DNA of 35,653 nt, taken from the NCBI GenBank assembly GCA_015066105.1, contig SVOY01000019.1, forward strand, positions 1 through 35,653. The letters are read 5' to 3'. How positions within the stretch are numbered: the stretch's first letter is position 1; each line of letters begins with the position of its first letter. This DNA comes from Oscillospiraceae bacterium. Lineage in GTDB: Bacteria; Bacillota; Clostridia; Oscillospirales; Acutalibacteraceae. A program made the position numbers and the translations under genes. The notes beneath the pieces are model-generated. The model made no database searches. It saw only the letters and a list, made by a program, of their open reading frames with translations, and was not told where the DNA came from. Below are positions 21,148-28,918 of the stretch, piece after piece.

Positions 21148-23358
21148 TTAAAACCTCGTTGCAAATTCCTTAAGAGCAAGCGTGATGTCGCCCCTGAGCT
21201 CATCGTCGAGCTTACGGGCATTTTTTACCCTTTGGCCAAGCTCTGCTTTTTCCGCGGTGAAATATGCGTAAAGCTCTGCCTCAAACCTCTCCATCTCATC
21301 GGGAGAGATGCCGTCGGCATAGCCCTCGCTGACAGCGAAAATGAGAAGTGCCTGAAGATAGTCGTCAATGGGCCTGTAGCGGCCCTGCTTAAGAGCCTCG
21401 TTAAGGAGCCTGCCCGAATTGAGGGTGCGCCTTGTCTGCTCGTCAACGTCAGAGCCGAACTGCATAAATTCGGCAAGCTCTCTGTACTGTGCAAGACGGG
21501 TGCGAAGGCTTGAGGAAACCTTTTTCATAACACCGTTCTGTGCGGCACCGCCCACACGTGAAACGGAAAGACCCACATTTATGCCGGGACGCTGACCCTC
21601 GTTAAAGAGCTCTGCATCAAGGAAAATCTGTCCGTCGGTGATTGAAATAACGTTTGTGGGAATGTAGGCGGAAATATCGCCTGCAAGAGTTTCTATAATC
21701 GGCAATGCGGTGATTGAGCCGCCGCCGAGCTCGTCACTCAGGTGAGCCGCCCTTTCAAGCAGCCTTGAATGAAGATAGAAGATATCGCCGGGATAAGCCT
21801 CACGGCCCGAGGGGCGGTGAAGCAGAAGCGAAAGCTCACGATAAGCAACGGCGTGCTTTGAAAGGTCATCGTAAACGATGAGCACATCCTTGCCCTCATA
21901 CATAAAATACTCAGCCATAGCCGTTGCACAGAAGGGTGCAATATACTGCAGTGCCGCAGATGCGGAGGCAGGCTCGGCAACAATGACGGTGTAGTCAAGG
22001 GCTCCGTGGACCTTAAGCTTTTCCTTTATTTCGGCAATGAGGGTATCCTTCTGACCTATTGCAACGTAGATGCAGATTGTACCCTTGTTTTTCTGATTGA
22101 TGATTGTATCAACGGCAATTGCGGTTTTACCCGTCTGTCTGTCACCGATGATAAGCTCACGCTGACCCTTGCCTATGGGAACGAGGGCGTCAATGGCCTT
22201 GATGCCCGTGTGAAGGGGCTCGTTAACGGGGGCGCGGTCAAGAATGGCGGGAGCCTTATATTCAATGGGTCTTCTTTCCTTTGCGGGAAGATAGCCCATA
22301 GCGTCAATTGGCTCACCCAGAGCGTCAACAACTCTGCCGAGCAGTGCTTCGCCCACGGGCACAGAGGCAATTCTGCCCACGCGCCTTACCTTACTGCCGC
22401 TTTCAATATGCTCGTATTCGCCGAAAATTACACAGCCGATACGGTTTTGCTGAATATCAAGCACCATACCTCTTTCGCCGCATTCAAACTCAACAACCTC
22501 GCCGTACATAATGTCGGCAAGGCCGTCCATCCAGCAGATGCCGTCAGAAACGGACATAACACGGCCAAGCTGATAGATATGAATGTGGGGCTTGAAGGCC
22601 TCGGCTCTTTCGGAAAACTCCTGGATAAGCTGACCCTCTGTATCCGTTTCCATAATAGGCTCACGGTTAAGATTTTTTTCAAAATGATAAAGCTCCTCTG
22701 CCACGGAGCCGTCATAAACGGTGTCACCTATACGAAGGCGCAGGCCGCCGATAAGCGACGGGTCCTCAAGCACCCACAGTGAGGTTTTTCCGCCTACCTC
22801 CTCAAGCATTTTTGTTGTCACGGCATCAACCCTGTCAACAATTTCCTTTTCAAGGGGAAAAGCTGAGGTGAGGGTGACGTAAAGCACATCGTGATACTTA
22901 AGGTAGGCCATATCACCGGGGGTAAGCTTTATTTTTTCTAAAATTGCATCGATAACCGCACCGTCAAGAGCCTTGATTTCACCCTTGTATTTTTCATATG
23001 AAAAAAGGTTAATCACGTGCTCCTTCATTACGGAAAAAAGCTCCTTACGGGCATCCTCAATCATTTCGCGGTGAATTTCGCTGTGCTCACGGATGCCGTA
23101 ATCCTTTATCTGGGCAATTTTTTCCTCAACGGTATTTTTTGCCCTCATCGCCTCTTCTGTCACATCGGGCTCAAAGGCCTCGGGCACATAGGGCTCAAAA
23201 ACGGGCATAGACAGCTTTTCAAGCTCCTCGGCCTCGTCAAGCTCCCTGTTTATTCTTTCATAGCGCGCTCCGAAAATCCTTTTTACCGTTTTTCTGCCGA
23301 CCAGAAAGAGAAGAAGCGCAAGAAGAATAAAGTTTATAATCACATATTTGAATTCCAT
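21148..23358 (-). CDS. ATP synthase fused b'-delta-alpha subunit
   Basis: One uninterrupted 736-aa frame joins three subunits. Residues 5-22 are a membrane helix followed by a b-like charged helix (23-50), a Pro-rich break (50-66) and another long helix (67-120). Residues ~145-222 match the C-terminal domain of delta ('VTLTSAFPLEKEIVDRVDAV', 'DPSLIGGLRLRIGDTVYDGSV'); the ~105-residue N-terminal helical domain of delta is not seen. Residues 236-736 are a complete alpha: P-loop GDRQTGKT (405-412) and arginine finger R601 in 'SVSRVGGAAQ'. The start is 23358 (AGGA about 10 nt upstream, 4 nt after atpF) rather than 23454, which lies inside atpF. M236 falls where a free alpha would start, but only a weak GTGAG precedes it. 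No separate atpH exists in the operon. Confidence 0.93.
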   Translation of the reverse strand: MEFKYVIINFILLALLLFLVGRKTVKRIFGARYERINRELDEAEELEKLSMPVFEPYVPEAFEPDVTEEAMRAKNTVEEKIAQIKDYGIREHSEIHREMIEDARKELFSVMKEHVINLFSYEKYKGEIKALDGAVIDAILEKIKLTPGDMAYLKYHDVLYVTLTSAFPLEKEIVDRVDAVTTKMLEEVGGKTSLWVLEDPSLIGGLRLRIGDTVYDGSVAEELYHFEKNLNREPIMETDTEGQLIQEFSERAEAFKPHIHIYQLGRVMSVSDGICWMDGLADIMYGEVVEFECGERGMVLDIQQNRIGCVIFGEYEHIESGSKVRRVGRIASVPVGEALLGRVVDALGEPIDAMGYLPAKERRPIEYKAPAILDRAPVNEPLHTGIKAIDALVPIGKGQRELIIGDRQTGKTAIAVDTIINQKNKGTICIYVAIGQKDTLIAEIKEKLKVHGALDYTVIVAEPASASAALQYIAPFCATAMAEYFMYEGKDVLIVYDDLSKHAVAYRELSLLLHRPSGREAYPGDIFYLHSRLLERAAHLSDELGGGSITALPIIETLAGDISAYIPTNVISITDGQIFLDAELFNEGQRPGINVGLSVSRVGGAAQNGVMKKVSSSLRTRLAQYRELAEFMQFGSDVDEQTRRTLNSGRLLNEALKQGRYRPIDDYLQALLIFAVSEGYADGISPDEMERFEAELYAYFTAEKAELGQRVKNARKLDDELRGDITLALKEFATRF

Positions 23359-23362
23359 AGCA

Positions 23363-23788
23363 TCATATCCTGTGGGTGATAATATTTTTTGCAAAGATAG
23401 CGGCGGCAGTTTCCATTTTTGGTGCAACGGATGCAACAATCTGCTCGTGCTCATCCTTTATGCTTTCTCTGTATTTTTCAATTTCGGCAAGGCACTGCCT
23501 CTGAGCAAGCTCAATTTCCTTTTTGCCCTCGCTCTGAATGTCAAAGGCAAGCTGCTTTGCCTCGTCGCTCCTTTTCTGAAGCTCCTTTTCCTTTTCTGCG
23601 GCAACAAGGGCCTCGTTTTCCGCGGTAAGCCTTTCAATTTCGGCCCTTTTGCCTCTTGCCGCCTCAAGTCTTTCCTTTCTTTCGTCAAGGACCCTGAGAA
23701 CGGGTGTGAAAAGAAGATTCTTAAGAATTACCGTAAGCAGCAGAAAGCATATAACAGTCCATATAATTACGGAAGGTTGAAAGCTCAT
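23363..23788 (-). CDS. atpF: ATP synthase Fo subunit b
   Basis: A 141-aa peripheral-stalk protein: N-terminal membrane helix (about 7-25, 'VIIWTVICFLLLTVILKNLLF'), then a long charged coiled-coil helix with Glu/Lys/Ala repeats. 'TPVLRVLDERKERLEAARG' is the usual b motif after the membrane. AGGAG lies about 9 nt before the ATG. It is followed after 4 nt by the fused gene, whose N-terminus is a second b-like arm, so this organism has a b plus b' arrangement. At 141 aa it is at the short end for b subunits. Confidence 0.93.
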   Translation of the reverse strand: MSFQPSVIIWTVICFLLLTVILKNLLFTPVLRVLDERKERLEAARGKRAEIERLTAENEALVAAEKEKELQKRSDEAKQLAFDIQSEGKKEIELAQRQCLAEIEKYRESIKDEHEQIVASVAPKMETAAAIFAKNIITHRI

Positions 23789-23803
23789 TTCTGCACACTC
23801 CTG

Positions 23804-24034
23804 TTATATTTTGCCCACAAGCATAAATGCGATAAGAAGACCGTAAATTGTAAGGGCTTCCATAAGGGCAAGTGAAATGATAAGGGTTGAACGGATGTCC
23901 TTTGCAGCCTCGGGCTGACGGGCAATGCTTTCCATTGCGGCCTTTGCTGTCATACCCTGACCGATAGCGGGACCGATTGTGCTGAATGCGATTGCGATTG
24001 CTGCTGCGATTGCGATAATAGCTGAATTTGTCAT
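23804..24034 (-). CDS. atpE: ATP synthase Fo subunit c
   Basis: A 76-aa hairpin that forms the rotor ring. Helix 1 carries the Gly-rich packing motif and GQG (25-27), the loop is 'RQPEA' (39-43), and helix 2 has the ion-binding E59 in '[11 protein letters not shown]'. Q26, E59 and Y64 are present, but the positions after the glutamate are Ala60 and Leu61, as in cyanobacterial/chloroplast proton rings, not the Ser/Thr pair of Na+ rings. Proton coupling is therefore inferred. AAAGGAG lies 9 nt before the ATG. Confidence 0.97.
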   Translation of the reverse strand: MTNSAIIAIAAAIAIAFSTIGPAIGQGMTAKAAMESIARQPEAAKDIRSTLIISLALMEALTIYGLLIAFMLVGKI

Positions 24035-24049
24035 TTTAAATTACTCCTT

Positions 24050-24718
24050 TTATTCTGTAAATTCATCAAGATATATTGATACGAGCATTGTGTACACCAT
24101 TGCCTGCAGGGCGCAGAACAAAAGTGAAAGTGCCATCATTACCACGGGGGCACCGATGGGGAAAATGTGATAAAGCTCCTCGGTTACCATCTCCTCACCG
24201 AAGATGTTACCGTAAAGACGAAGAGCGAGAGAGGCGGGCTTGATAATTTCATCAAGCAGCATAAGCGGAAGCATAAAGAACATAGGTGCAACAAAGTGCT
24301 TGAAATAATGCTTTGCATTATGCCTTATGCCTGAAATCTGCAAAAAGAAGAAGGTCATTATACCGAGGCCTGCCGTAACCGAAAGGGAGGCCGTGGGAGC
24401 CTTTACGTAATCCGTAAGACCCACACCGGGAATAAGCCCCGAATAGTTTGAGAAGATAATGAAAATAAAAAGCGAAGCAAGGAAGGTGAAGTATTTTCTT
24501 GATTTCTTTTTACCGAGAAGGTCGGTAAAAAAGTTGTCAAGGTATTCAACACCGGTTTCTATCACATTCTGGAATTTACCCGGCCTTTGCTTAAGATTCT
24601 TTTTCACAATAATCGAAATTAACGTAAGCACAAGAAGTATTATCCACATTGTGACAACCTCACCCGTAACGTCAAGCACGCCGAAGAGTCTTAAAATCAC
24701 CGCTGATTTTTCACCCAT
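24050..24718 (-). CDS. atpB: ATP synthase Fo subunit a
   Basis: A 222-aa stator channel subunit with five to six membrane helices. The essential arginine is R167 in 'SLALRLYGNIFGEE'. 'FSNYSGLIPG' and 'LDEIIKPASLALRL' are family signatures. The start is 24718: GAGGTG sits ~7 nt upstream of this ATG, whereas the ATG at 24724 directly abuts the ribosome site. It overlaps atpI by 8 nt. Confidence 0.96.
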   Translation of the reverse strand: MGEKSAVILRLFGVLDVTGEVVTMWIILLVLTLISIIVKKNLKQRPGKFQNVIETGVEYLDNFFTDLLGKKKSRKYFTFLASLFIFIIFSNYSGLIPGVGLTDYVKAPTASLSVTAGLGIMTFFFLQISGIRHNAKHYFKHFVAPMFFMLPLMLLDEIIKPASLALRLYGNIFGEEMVTEELYHIFPIGAPVVMMALSLLFCALQAMVYTMLVSIYLDEFTE

Positions 24719-25028
24719 TGTCATTCACCTCTTTTCCCTTCATCTGCGCATTGAGTGCAAGAAGCTTTTTTGTAAAGAAAAGCATCGGCACCGTTATGCC
24801 CAGCACAGCGCCCACAAGCAGATACGTAACATCCGCATCCGTAAGCCTTGTGCCGACAAAATAAACCGCAACGAGAAAGCCGATTTGTATAACCTGCCGC
24901 GCCACGGTGACGAGTGCAAATTTGTCGGGCATTTTTGTAAGCACCTGCTTTGACAAAAGATAATTGACAAGTGCAACAAGCACGCCGAGCACCGCCGCAG
25001 CCGCCGCGCCGGCAATAGCAAGCTTCAT
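24711..25028 (-). CDS. atpI: ATP synthase protein I-like membrane protein
   Basis: A 105-aa hydrophobic protein with about four membrane segments (3-24, 40-60, 66-86 as the clearest), first in the atp operon and overlapping subunit a. Position, size and topology fit AtpI, a non-essential helper for c-ring assembly; sequence conservation in this family is low, so the call leans on context. A GGTGA site precedes the ATG. Confidence 0.7.
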   Translation of the reverse strand: MKLAIAGAAAAAVLGVLVALVNYLLSKQVLTKMPDKFALVTVARQVIQIGFLVAVYFVGTRLTDADVTYLLVGAVLGITVPMLFFTKKLLALNAQMKGKEVNDNG

Positions 25029-25059
25029 AATATCACCAACTTTATTTTTTACTGATTTG

Positions 25060-25087
25060 ATTATATCACTTTGATTTCATATTTCAA
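25060..25087 (-). promoter_or_regulatory. atp operon promoter
   Basis: On the minus strand, TTGAAA (25082-25087), 16-nt spacer, TATAAT (25060-25065). The predicted leader is about 25 nt to atpI. Confidence 0.7.
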
Positions 25088-25148
25088 TAGAAAACAGCAA
25101 CTTTTTGACTCTTTTGCATTTCTATTTCTTATTACTGCCATATCTTAA

Positions 25149-25177
25149 TTGACATTGCCTCAGCTGAGTGCTACAAT
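25149..25177 (+). promoter_or_regulatory. promoter of the six-hairpin protein gene, with a palindrome in the spacer
   Basis: TTGACA (25149-25154), 17-nt spacer, TACAAT (25172-25177) with TGC before it. The spacer contains the 10-bp palindrome CTCAGCTGAG (25159-25168), a possible operator. Confidence 0.75.
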
Positions 25178-25205
25178 GGAAATATAACAGAAGGGAGATG
25201 CTTCT

Positions 25206-26381
25206 ATGAATAAGATTATATCCTTTTTTACGGCAGTTATTTTTTCGGTAATGGGATTTTTCGGTATTCCCTACGACGCACCGGACCTCGAAGCAACGCA
25301 AAAGGCTCCCGTGGCGTTAAGCAGGGAGCAGGAGGCCCTTTTCACGGATATTTTTGAAACGGAAACCGCATACCTTGCCTCAATGCAGCTTCCAAACGGT
25401 GCTCTGCCCATGACCCGTGCCGAAAACGGCGAGCTTCGTATGAACCCCTATTTTGCTGATATCGCCGCCCTGGCTTTGCTTGACGATGCAGAAAAGTATG
25501 CCGATAATGTTGTGAAATATATGGACTGGCATTTTGCTCACCTCAACACTGCAAAAGAGGATTTTAACGGCCTTGACGGCACAATCTACGACTATGTGAT
25601 CACCGTAAAAAACGGCGAAATTGTAAGCGAGGCTGTTTCACAGCCCGAGGATGCCGACCCTTATGACACAACGGACTCCTATGCGGCAACCTTCCTTACG
25701 GTTGTTTACAAGTACCTGTGCAAAACCGGTGACAGCGATTATCTTGTTGCACACGCAAGGGACCTTGAAAGAATCACGGGCGTTATTTTTTCAAACCTGC
25801 AGAACGGCCTTACCTATGCAAAGCCCAATCACAGAATAAAGTACCTTATGGATAACTGTGAGGTATATGAGGGTGCCCTTGCCGCCGCAGGAATTTTTGA
25901 AAGGATAACGGATTGCGGAAAAAACGAATATGCCGCCCTGCGCGATGACTGCACAAAGCTTGCTTCCGCCTTAAAGGAAAAGATAAACACCGAGCTGTGG
26001 AGGCCCGTGGGCGGATACTACAGCCCCGGAATTACGGCCTATGTAAGCATACCCGCAAAAATTTTCTCCTGGGATTTATACTATCCTCAGGCAACCTCTC
26101 AGCTTTTCCCCATAATCTGCGGTGTTATTGAGCCCAACACCCAAAGAGCACAAAGCCTTTACGGCAAATTCTGCGAAAGCTACAACTGGCAGAATTTTGA
26201 ATACCCCGACGATTTCTACTGGGGTGCAAATGCTTACGCCGCCGCAATTATGGGCGACGCAGAAAGAGTAACGGAATATATGACAAACTATGCAGAGCTT
26301 ACGGACGACCACGCCTGGCCCCTTTACAACGCAGATATTGCAAGGACAAGCATGGCGGCCTGTGTGATGCTTGGCAGATAA
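25206..26381 (+). CDS. secreted or membrane-anchored six-hairpin glycosidase-like protein
   Basis: A 391-aa protein with an N-terminal hydrophobic signal or anchor (5-20). The rest looks like an (alpha/alpha)6 toroid: repeated helix pairs, 'QLPNGALPM' (61-69) as in six-hairpin sugar enzymes, 'DPYDTTDSYAATFL' (151-164) and 'DDFYWGANAYAAAIMG' near the C-terminus, rich in Trp, Tyr and Asp. Such folds hydrolyse or lyse polysaccharides, but I cannot assign a GH or PL family or prove the catalytic acids. GGGAG lies 8 nt before the ATG. It is transcribed alone, divergently from the atp operon. Confidence 0.65.
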   Translation: MNKIISFFTAVIFSVMGFFGIPYDAPDLEATQKAPVALSREQEALFTDIFETETAYLASMQLPNGALPMTRAENGELRMNPYFADIAALALLDDAEKYADNVVKYMDWHFAHLNTAKEDFNGLDGTIYDYVITVKNGEIVSEAVSQPEDADPYDTTDSYAATFLTVVYKYLCKTGDSDYLVAHARDLERITGVIFSNLQNGLTYAKPNHRIKYLMDNCEVYEGALAAAGIFERITDCGKNEYAALRDDCTKLASALKEKINTELWRPVGGYYSPGITAYVSIPAKIFSWDLYYPQATSQLFPIICGVIEPNTQRAQSLYGKFCESYNWQNFEYPDDFYWGANAYAAAIMGDAERVTEYMTNYAELTDDHAWPLYNADIARTSMAACVMLGR

Positions 26382-26400
26382 GATAAGGCAGTAGGCAGGT

Positions 26401-26449
26401 GCGCCTGACGGCGCAGGAAATCCGCAATGCGCAATCGCGCCTGACAGCG
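26401..26449. repeat. REP-like GC-rich hairpin repeats
   Basis: GCGCC-TGAC-GGCGC (26401-26414) is a perfect hairpin, and GCGCCTGACAGCG recurs at 26437-26449. The island is GC-rich in an AT-rich gap. The rest of 26382-26703 holds only terminators. Confidence 0.45.
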
Positions 26450-26491
26450 TTGAAATGATAAAGATTGTCACCCGCCAAATTAAATAGTACA

Positions 26492-26542
26492 AAAAGCAGA
26501 TGCTTCAGTAAAATGAAAAGCATCTGCTTTTCTTGTTTTTTC
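26492..26542 (+). terminator. terminator after the six-hairpin gene
   Basis: A 14-bp perfect stem (26492-26505 with 26518-26531), 12-nt loop, followed by CTTGTTTTTT. It lies 110 nt after the stop. Confidence 0.8.
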
Positions 26543-26654
26543 GTGGTTAATATGATAACTGTACTCGGCGGGGAAAGGGTTGTTTTTTATCACTGAAAAA
26601 GCGGATTTAATCGGAGCGAAGTGACCCTTAATTGCGCATTTTTTTCGCGCGGGT

Positions 26655-26695
26655 ACAAAAGTAAAAGTCACGCCCGAAATTCCTCGCGCGTGACT
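26655..26695 (-). terminator. terminator of the alpha/beta hydrolase gene
   Basis: AGTCACGC (26666-26673) pairs with GCGTGACT (26688-26695). On the minus strand a TTTTACTTTT tail follows, just after the hydrolase stop. Confidence 0.65.
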
Positions 26696-26703
26696 GCTGC
26701 CTG

Positions 26704-27666
26704 CTACTCAAAAAAATCAAGCACCTCGCCCAAGTACCACCCGAGCACACCGTTGCCGCTCATAAAAATCTCATGCCTTGAGTTTTTTACAGTCTTTGTT
26801 TTTATGTCTGCCCTTTCGGCAAAGGCCTTTGTGTAAGAATGTAAAAGCTGTCTGTCCTCCTCGGGCAGGAAAACCAATGTCTCGGGTATCAGCCTGTCGC
26901 AGGCAAGGATTTTATCTCTCGCCTCAAGGGATGCCCTGACCCAGCCGAAGGCGGGGCCGCTTGTCTGATAAAGGGGCTCGGCCTTTCTTTTTGCGTGGTA
27001 ATATTCAAAGCGTGCCTTGCTTGTTGCATCACTTTCCTCCACGGTCTGATTTTCATTGAAAACACATCTTCCCGGTGCGGGAATTCCCTTGCCGCCCACA
27101 GCGCAAAGAAGCCTTGCAACAGCACCCGCAACTGCCACGGGCATACCCATATTTCCGCAGACCATAGGTGAGGAAAGCACCGCCTTTTTCACTGTATACG
27201 GGTGCTTCATCATATATAGAAGAGCAACCGTACTGCCCAGGGAATGGGAATAGATGCTTATTTCACCCGTTTTTGTGTTGGGGACAACCACCTTTTCTAT
27301 AAAGAAATTCAGGTCCTCGGCATAGGTGTCAAAGGACTCGATTTCCACCTTTTCCTTTTTCTTTGACGTGCGGTGAGATTTGCCGTGACCCTCCATATCA
27401 AGTGAAAAAACGCTGTAGCCGGCTTTTCTGAAATAAAAGGCAAGCTCACGGAATTTTTCCGCGCTTTCCGTAAAGCCGTGAAGAATTACGATACTGCCCC
27501 TTGAAAGCGTTTTTTCATAGGCCTCATAATGGAGCTTACGGTTATCGGCGGTAAAGATAAAATCCTCTCTGCCTTTTCTTTCAAGGTAGGGCTCAACCTC
27601 GGTTTTCATAATATATGCGTAGCTTTCCTCGTCAACGAGCTGAACGTTATCCAAAAAATCAAGCAT
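26704..27666 (-). CDS. alpha/beta hydrolase, serine esterase/lysophospholipase type
   Basis: A 320-aa cytoplasmic hydrolase of the Hydrolase_4/monoglyceride-lipase group. Oxyanion motif 'ILHGFTES' (61-68), 'SLDMEGHGKS' (88-97), nucleophile Ser142 in 'YSHSLGS' (Ser at the first Gly position of GxSxG), probable acid D271 in 'LPEEDRQ' and His298 in 'NSRHEIF'. The substrate cannot be told; relatives act on lysophospholipids or monoacylglycerols. Single-gene unit. Confidence 0.88.
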   Translation of the reverse strand: MLDFLDNVQLVDEESYAYIMKTEVEPYLERKGREDFIFTADNRKLHYEAYEKTLSRGSIVILHGFTESAEKFRELAFYFRKAGYSVFSLDMEGHGKSHRTSKKKEKVEIESFDTYAEDLNFFIEKVVVPNTKTGEISIYSHSLGSTVALLYMMKHPYTVKKAVLSSPMVCGNMGMPVAVAGAVARLLCAVGGKGIPAPGRCVFNENQTVEESDATSKARFEYYHAKRKAEPLYQTSGPAFGWVRASLEARDKILACDRLIPETLVFLPEEDRQLLHSYTKAFAERADIKTKTVKNSRHEIFMSGNGVLGWYLGEVLDFFE

Positions 27667-27757
27667 CCTGTTCTCTCCTTTTTATATTCTCATTTCAATT
27701 TTATCATATTTTTCAAGGCTGTCAACTTCATTTTTCTTTATTTTCCGTCAATTCCAC

Positions 27758-27786
27758 TTGAAGCTTTTAAAAAAATATTGTATTAT
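27758..27786 (+). promoter_or_regulatory. promoter of the metallophosphoesterase gene
   Basis: TTGAAG (27758-27763), 17-nt spacer, TATTAT (27781-27786), about 28 nt before the ATG. Confidence 0.65.
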
Positions 27787-27814
27787 ATAAAAAAAACGGA
27801 AAGGGAGAGTTTAT

Positions 27815-28822
27815 ATGAACGTAATTTCAACAGTTCTCAAAACACTTATTTCGGCAATTCTCGCAATTGCATCGCTTCTTATGCCGAGCGTTACAGAGTC
27901 TGCCACAGAAGCAGTTGAGCCTCTTAACGCAAAAAAATGTCAGCTTTATTTTTCGGCAATTGCTGACTTCCATATGAGAAGCGAGGAGCACGACGAATTC
28001 ATTTACAGCACAACCGTTGCAGAGCTTATTCTTTCTGACTACGACAATGCAAAGGTAAAGCCCGATGCCCTTGTGCTTGCAGGTGACATCACCGACCACG
28101 GCGAGGAGGCTGAATGGAAGCAGGTGCAGGCTCATTTTGAAAAATATGACGTTGCAGAGCGTCTGCTTTTCGCCATCGGTAACCACGACACCTGGACCGA
28201 AAACTCAGGCAAAAAGACCTTCAAAAAGCTTTTCACCGAGTACAGCGAAAAAATCACAGGCAACGACATAAGCAAGGTTTACTATTCAACAAAGGTCAAC
28301 GGCTACTACTTCATTTTCCTGGGCAGTGAAAAGGATATGACCGCCGCTTACTTCAGCAACACACAGCTCAAGTGGCTTGAAGCCGAAATGAAAAAGGCCG
28401 CAAAAACCGACAAGCCCATCTTCGTTGTTTCGCACTGGCCCATCAACAAAACCCACGGTCTTCCCGTTTCCTGGGGTGATGAGGAATACAACGACCTTAC
28501 CGGCGGTATTGGTGAGCAGAGCGACAAGGTTAAGAAAATTCTCAGCAAATACGAAAACGTTTTCTATATCACGGGTCACATCCACAACGGCTTTTCAAAT
28601 GCAAAAACTGCAGACAGAAACGGCTATCAGTCCGTTGAAAAGCTTGGCAACATCACACTTGTAAATCTTCCCAGCGTAAGCTTCGGCACACAGCGCGGCT
28701 ATATGCTCCCCGGCACCGGCTACAATGTTGAGGTTTACAAAACAAAGGTCATCTTCCGTGCAAGAAACTATGCAACGGGCTGCTGGCTTCCCGATTACGA
28801 CTATACGGTTAAATTAAAATAA
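27815..28822 (+). CDS. secreted calcineurin-like metallophosphoesterase
   Basis: A 335-aa protein with an N-terminal signal or anchor (1-25) and the full dimetal phosphoesterase set: D51-x-H53 ('ADFHMR'), 'GDITDHG' (90-96), 'GNHD' (122-125), 'VVSHWP' and 'GHIHNG'. It should hydrolyse phosphomonoesters or diesters outside the membrane; the substrate is unknown. GGGAG lies before the ATG. It has its own promoter and terminator. Confidence 0.92.
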   Translation: MNVISTVLKTLISAILAIASLLMPSVTESATEAVEPLNAKKCQLYFSAIADFHMRSEEHDEFIYSTTVAELILSDYDNAKVKPDALVLAGDITDHGEEAEWKQVQAHFEKYDVAERLLFAIGNHDTWTENSGKKTFKKLFTEYSEKITGNDISKVYYSTKVNGYYFIFLGSEKDMTAAYFSNTQLKWLEAEMKKAAKTDKPIFVVSHWPINKTHGLPVSWGDEEYNDLTGGIGEQSDKVKKILSKYENVFYITGHIHNGFSNAKTADRNGYQSVEKLGNITLVNLPSVSFGTQRGYMLPGTGYNVEVYKTKVIFRARNYATGCWLPDYDYTVKLK

Positions 28823-28828
28823 GCATTT

Positions 28829-28867
28829 GCTGACGGCATTTCAAAGGATTTGCCGTCAGCTTTTTTG
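28829..28867 (+). terminator. terminator after the metallophosphoesterase gene
   Basis: GCTGACGGCA (28829-28838) pairs with TGCCGTCAGC (28851-28860), then six T. Confidence 0.9.
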
Positions 28868-28896
28868 TTGCATTAAAAGCGGAAAAATGCTATAAT
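28868..28896 (+). promoter_or_regulatory. promoter of the two-TM protein gene
   Basis: TTGCAT (28868-28873), 17-nt spacer ending in TGC, TATAAT (28891-28896). It begins directly at the preceding terminator. Confidence 0.75.
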
Positions 28897-28918
28897 CTGA
28901 TAAACGGGAGGTGTTGAA

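Noticed and set aside
22006..22782. 258-aa plus-strand frame
   Set aside because: Antisense to the alpha part of the fused ATP synthase gene, where conserved codon bias keeps the opposite frame open.
23359..23454. N-terminal 32 residues extending the fused ATP synthase protein
   Set aside because: They lie inside atpF in another frame and do not resemble a b subunit; the ATG at 23358 has a ribosome site and opens directly with the membrane helix.
23804..24034. Na+-coupled c ring
   Set aside because: The Ser/Thr ligands after the ion-binding glutamate are replaced by Ala and Leu.
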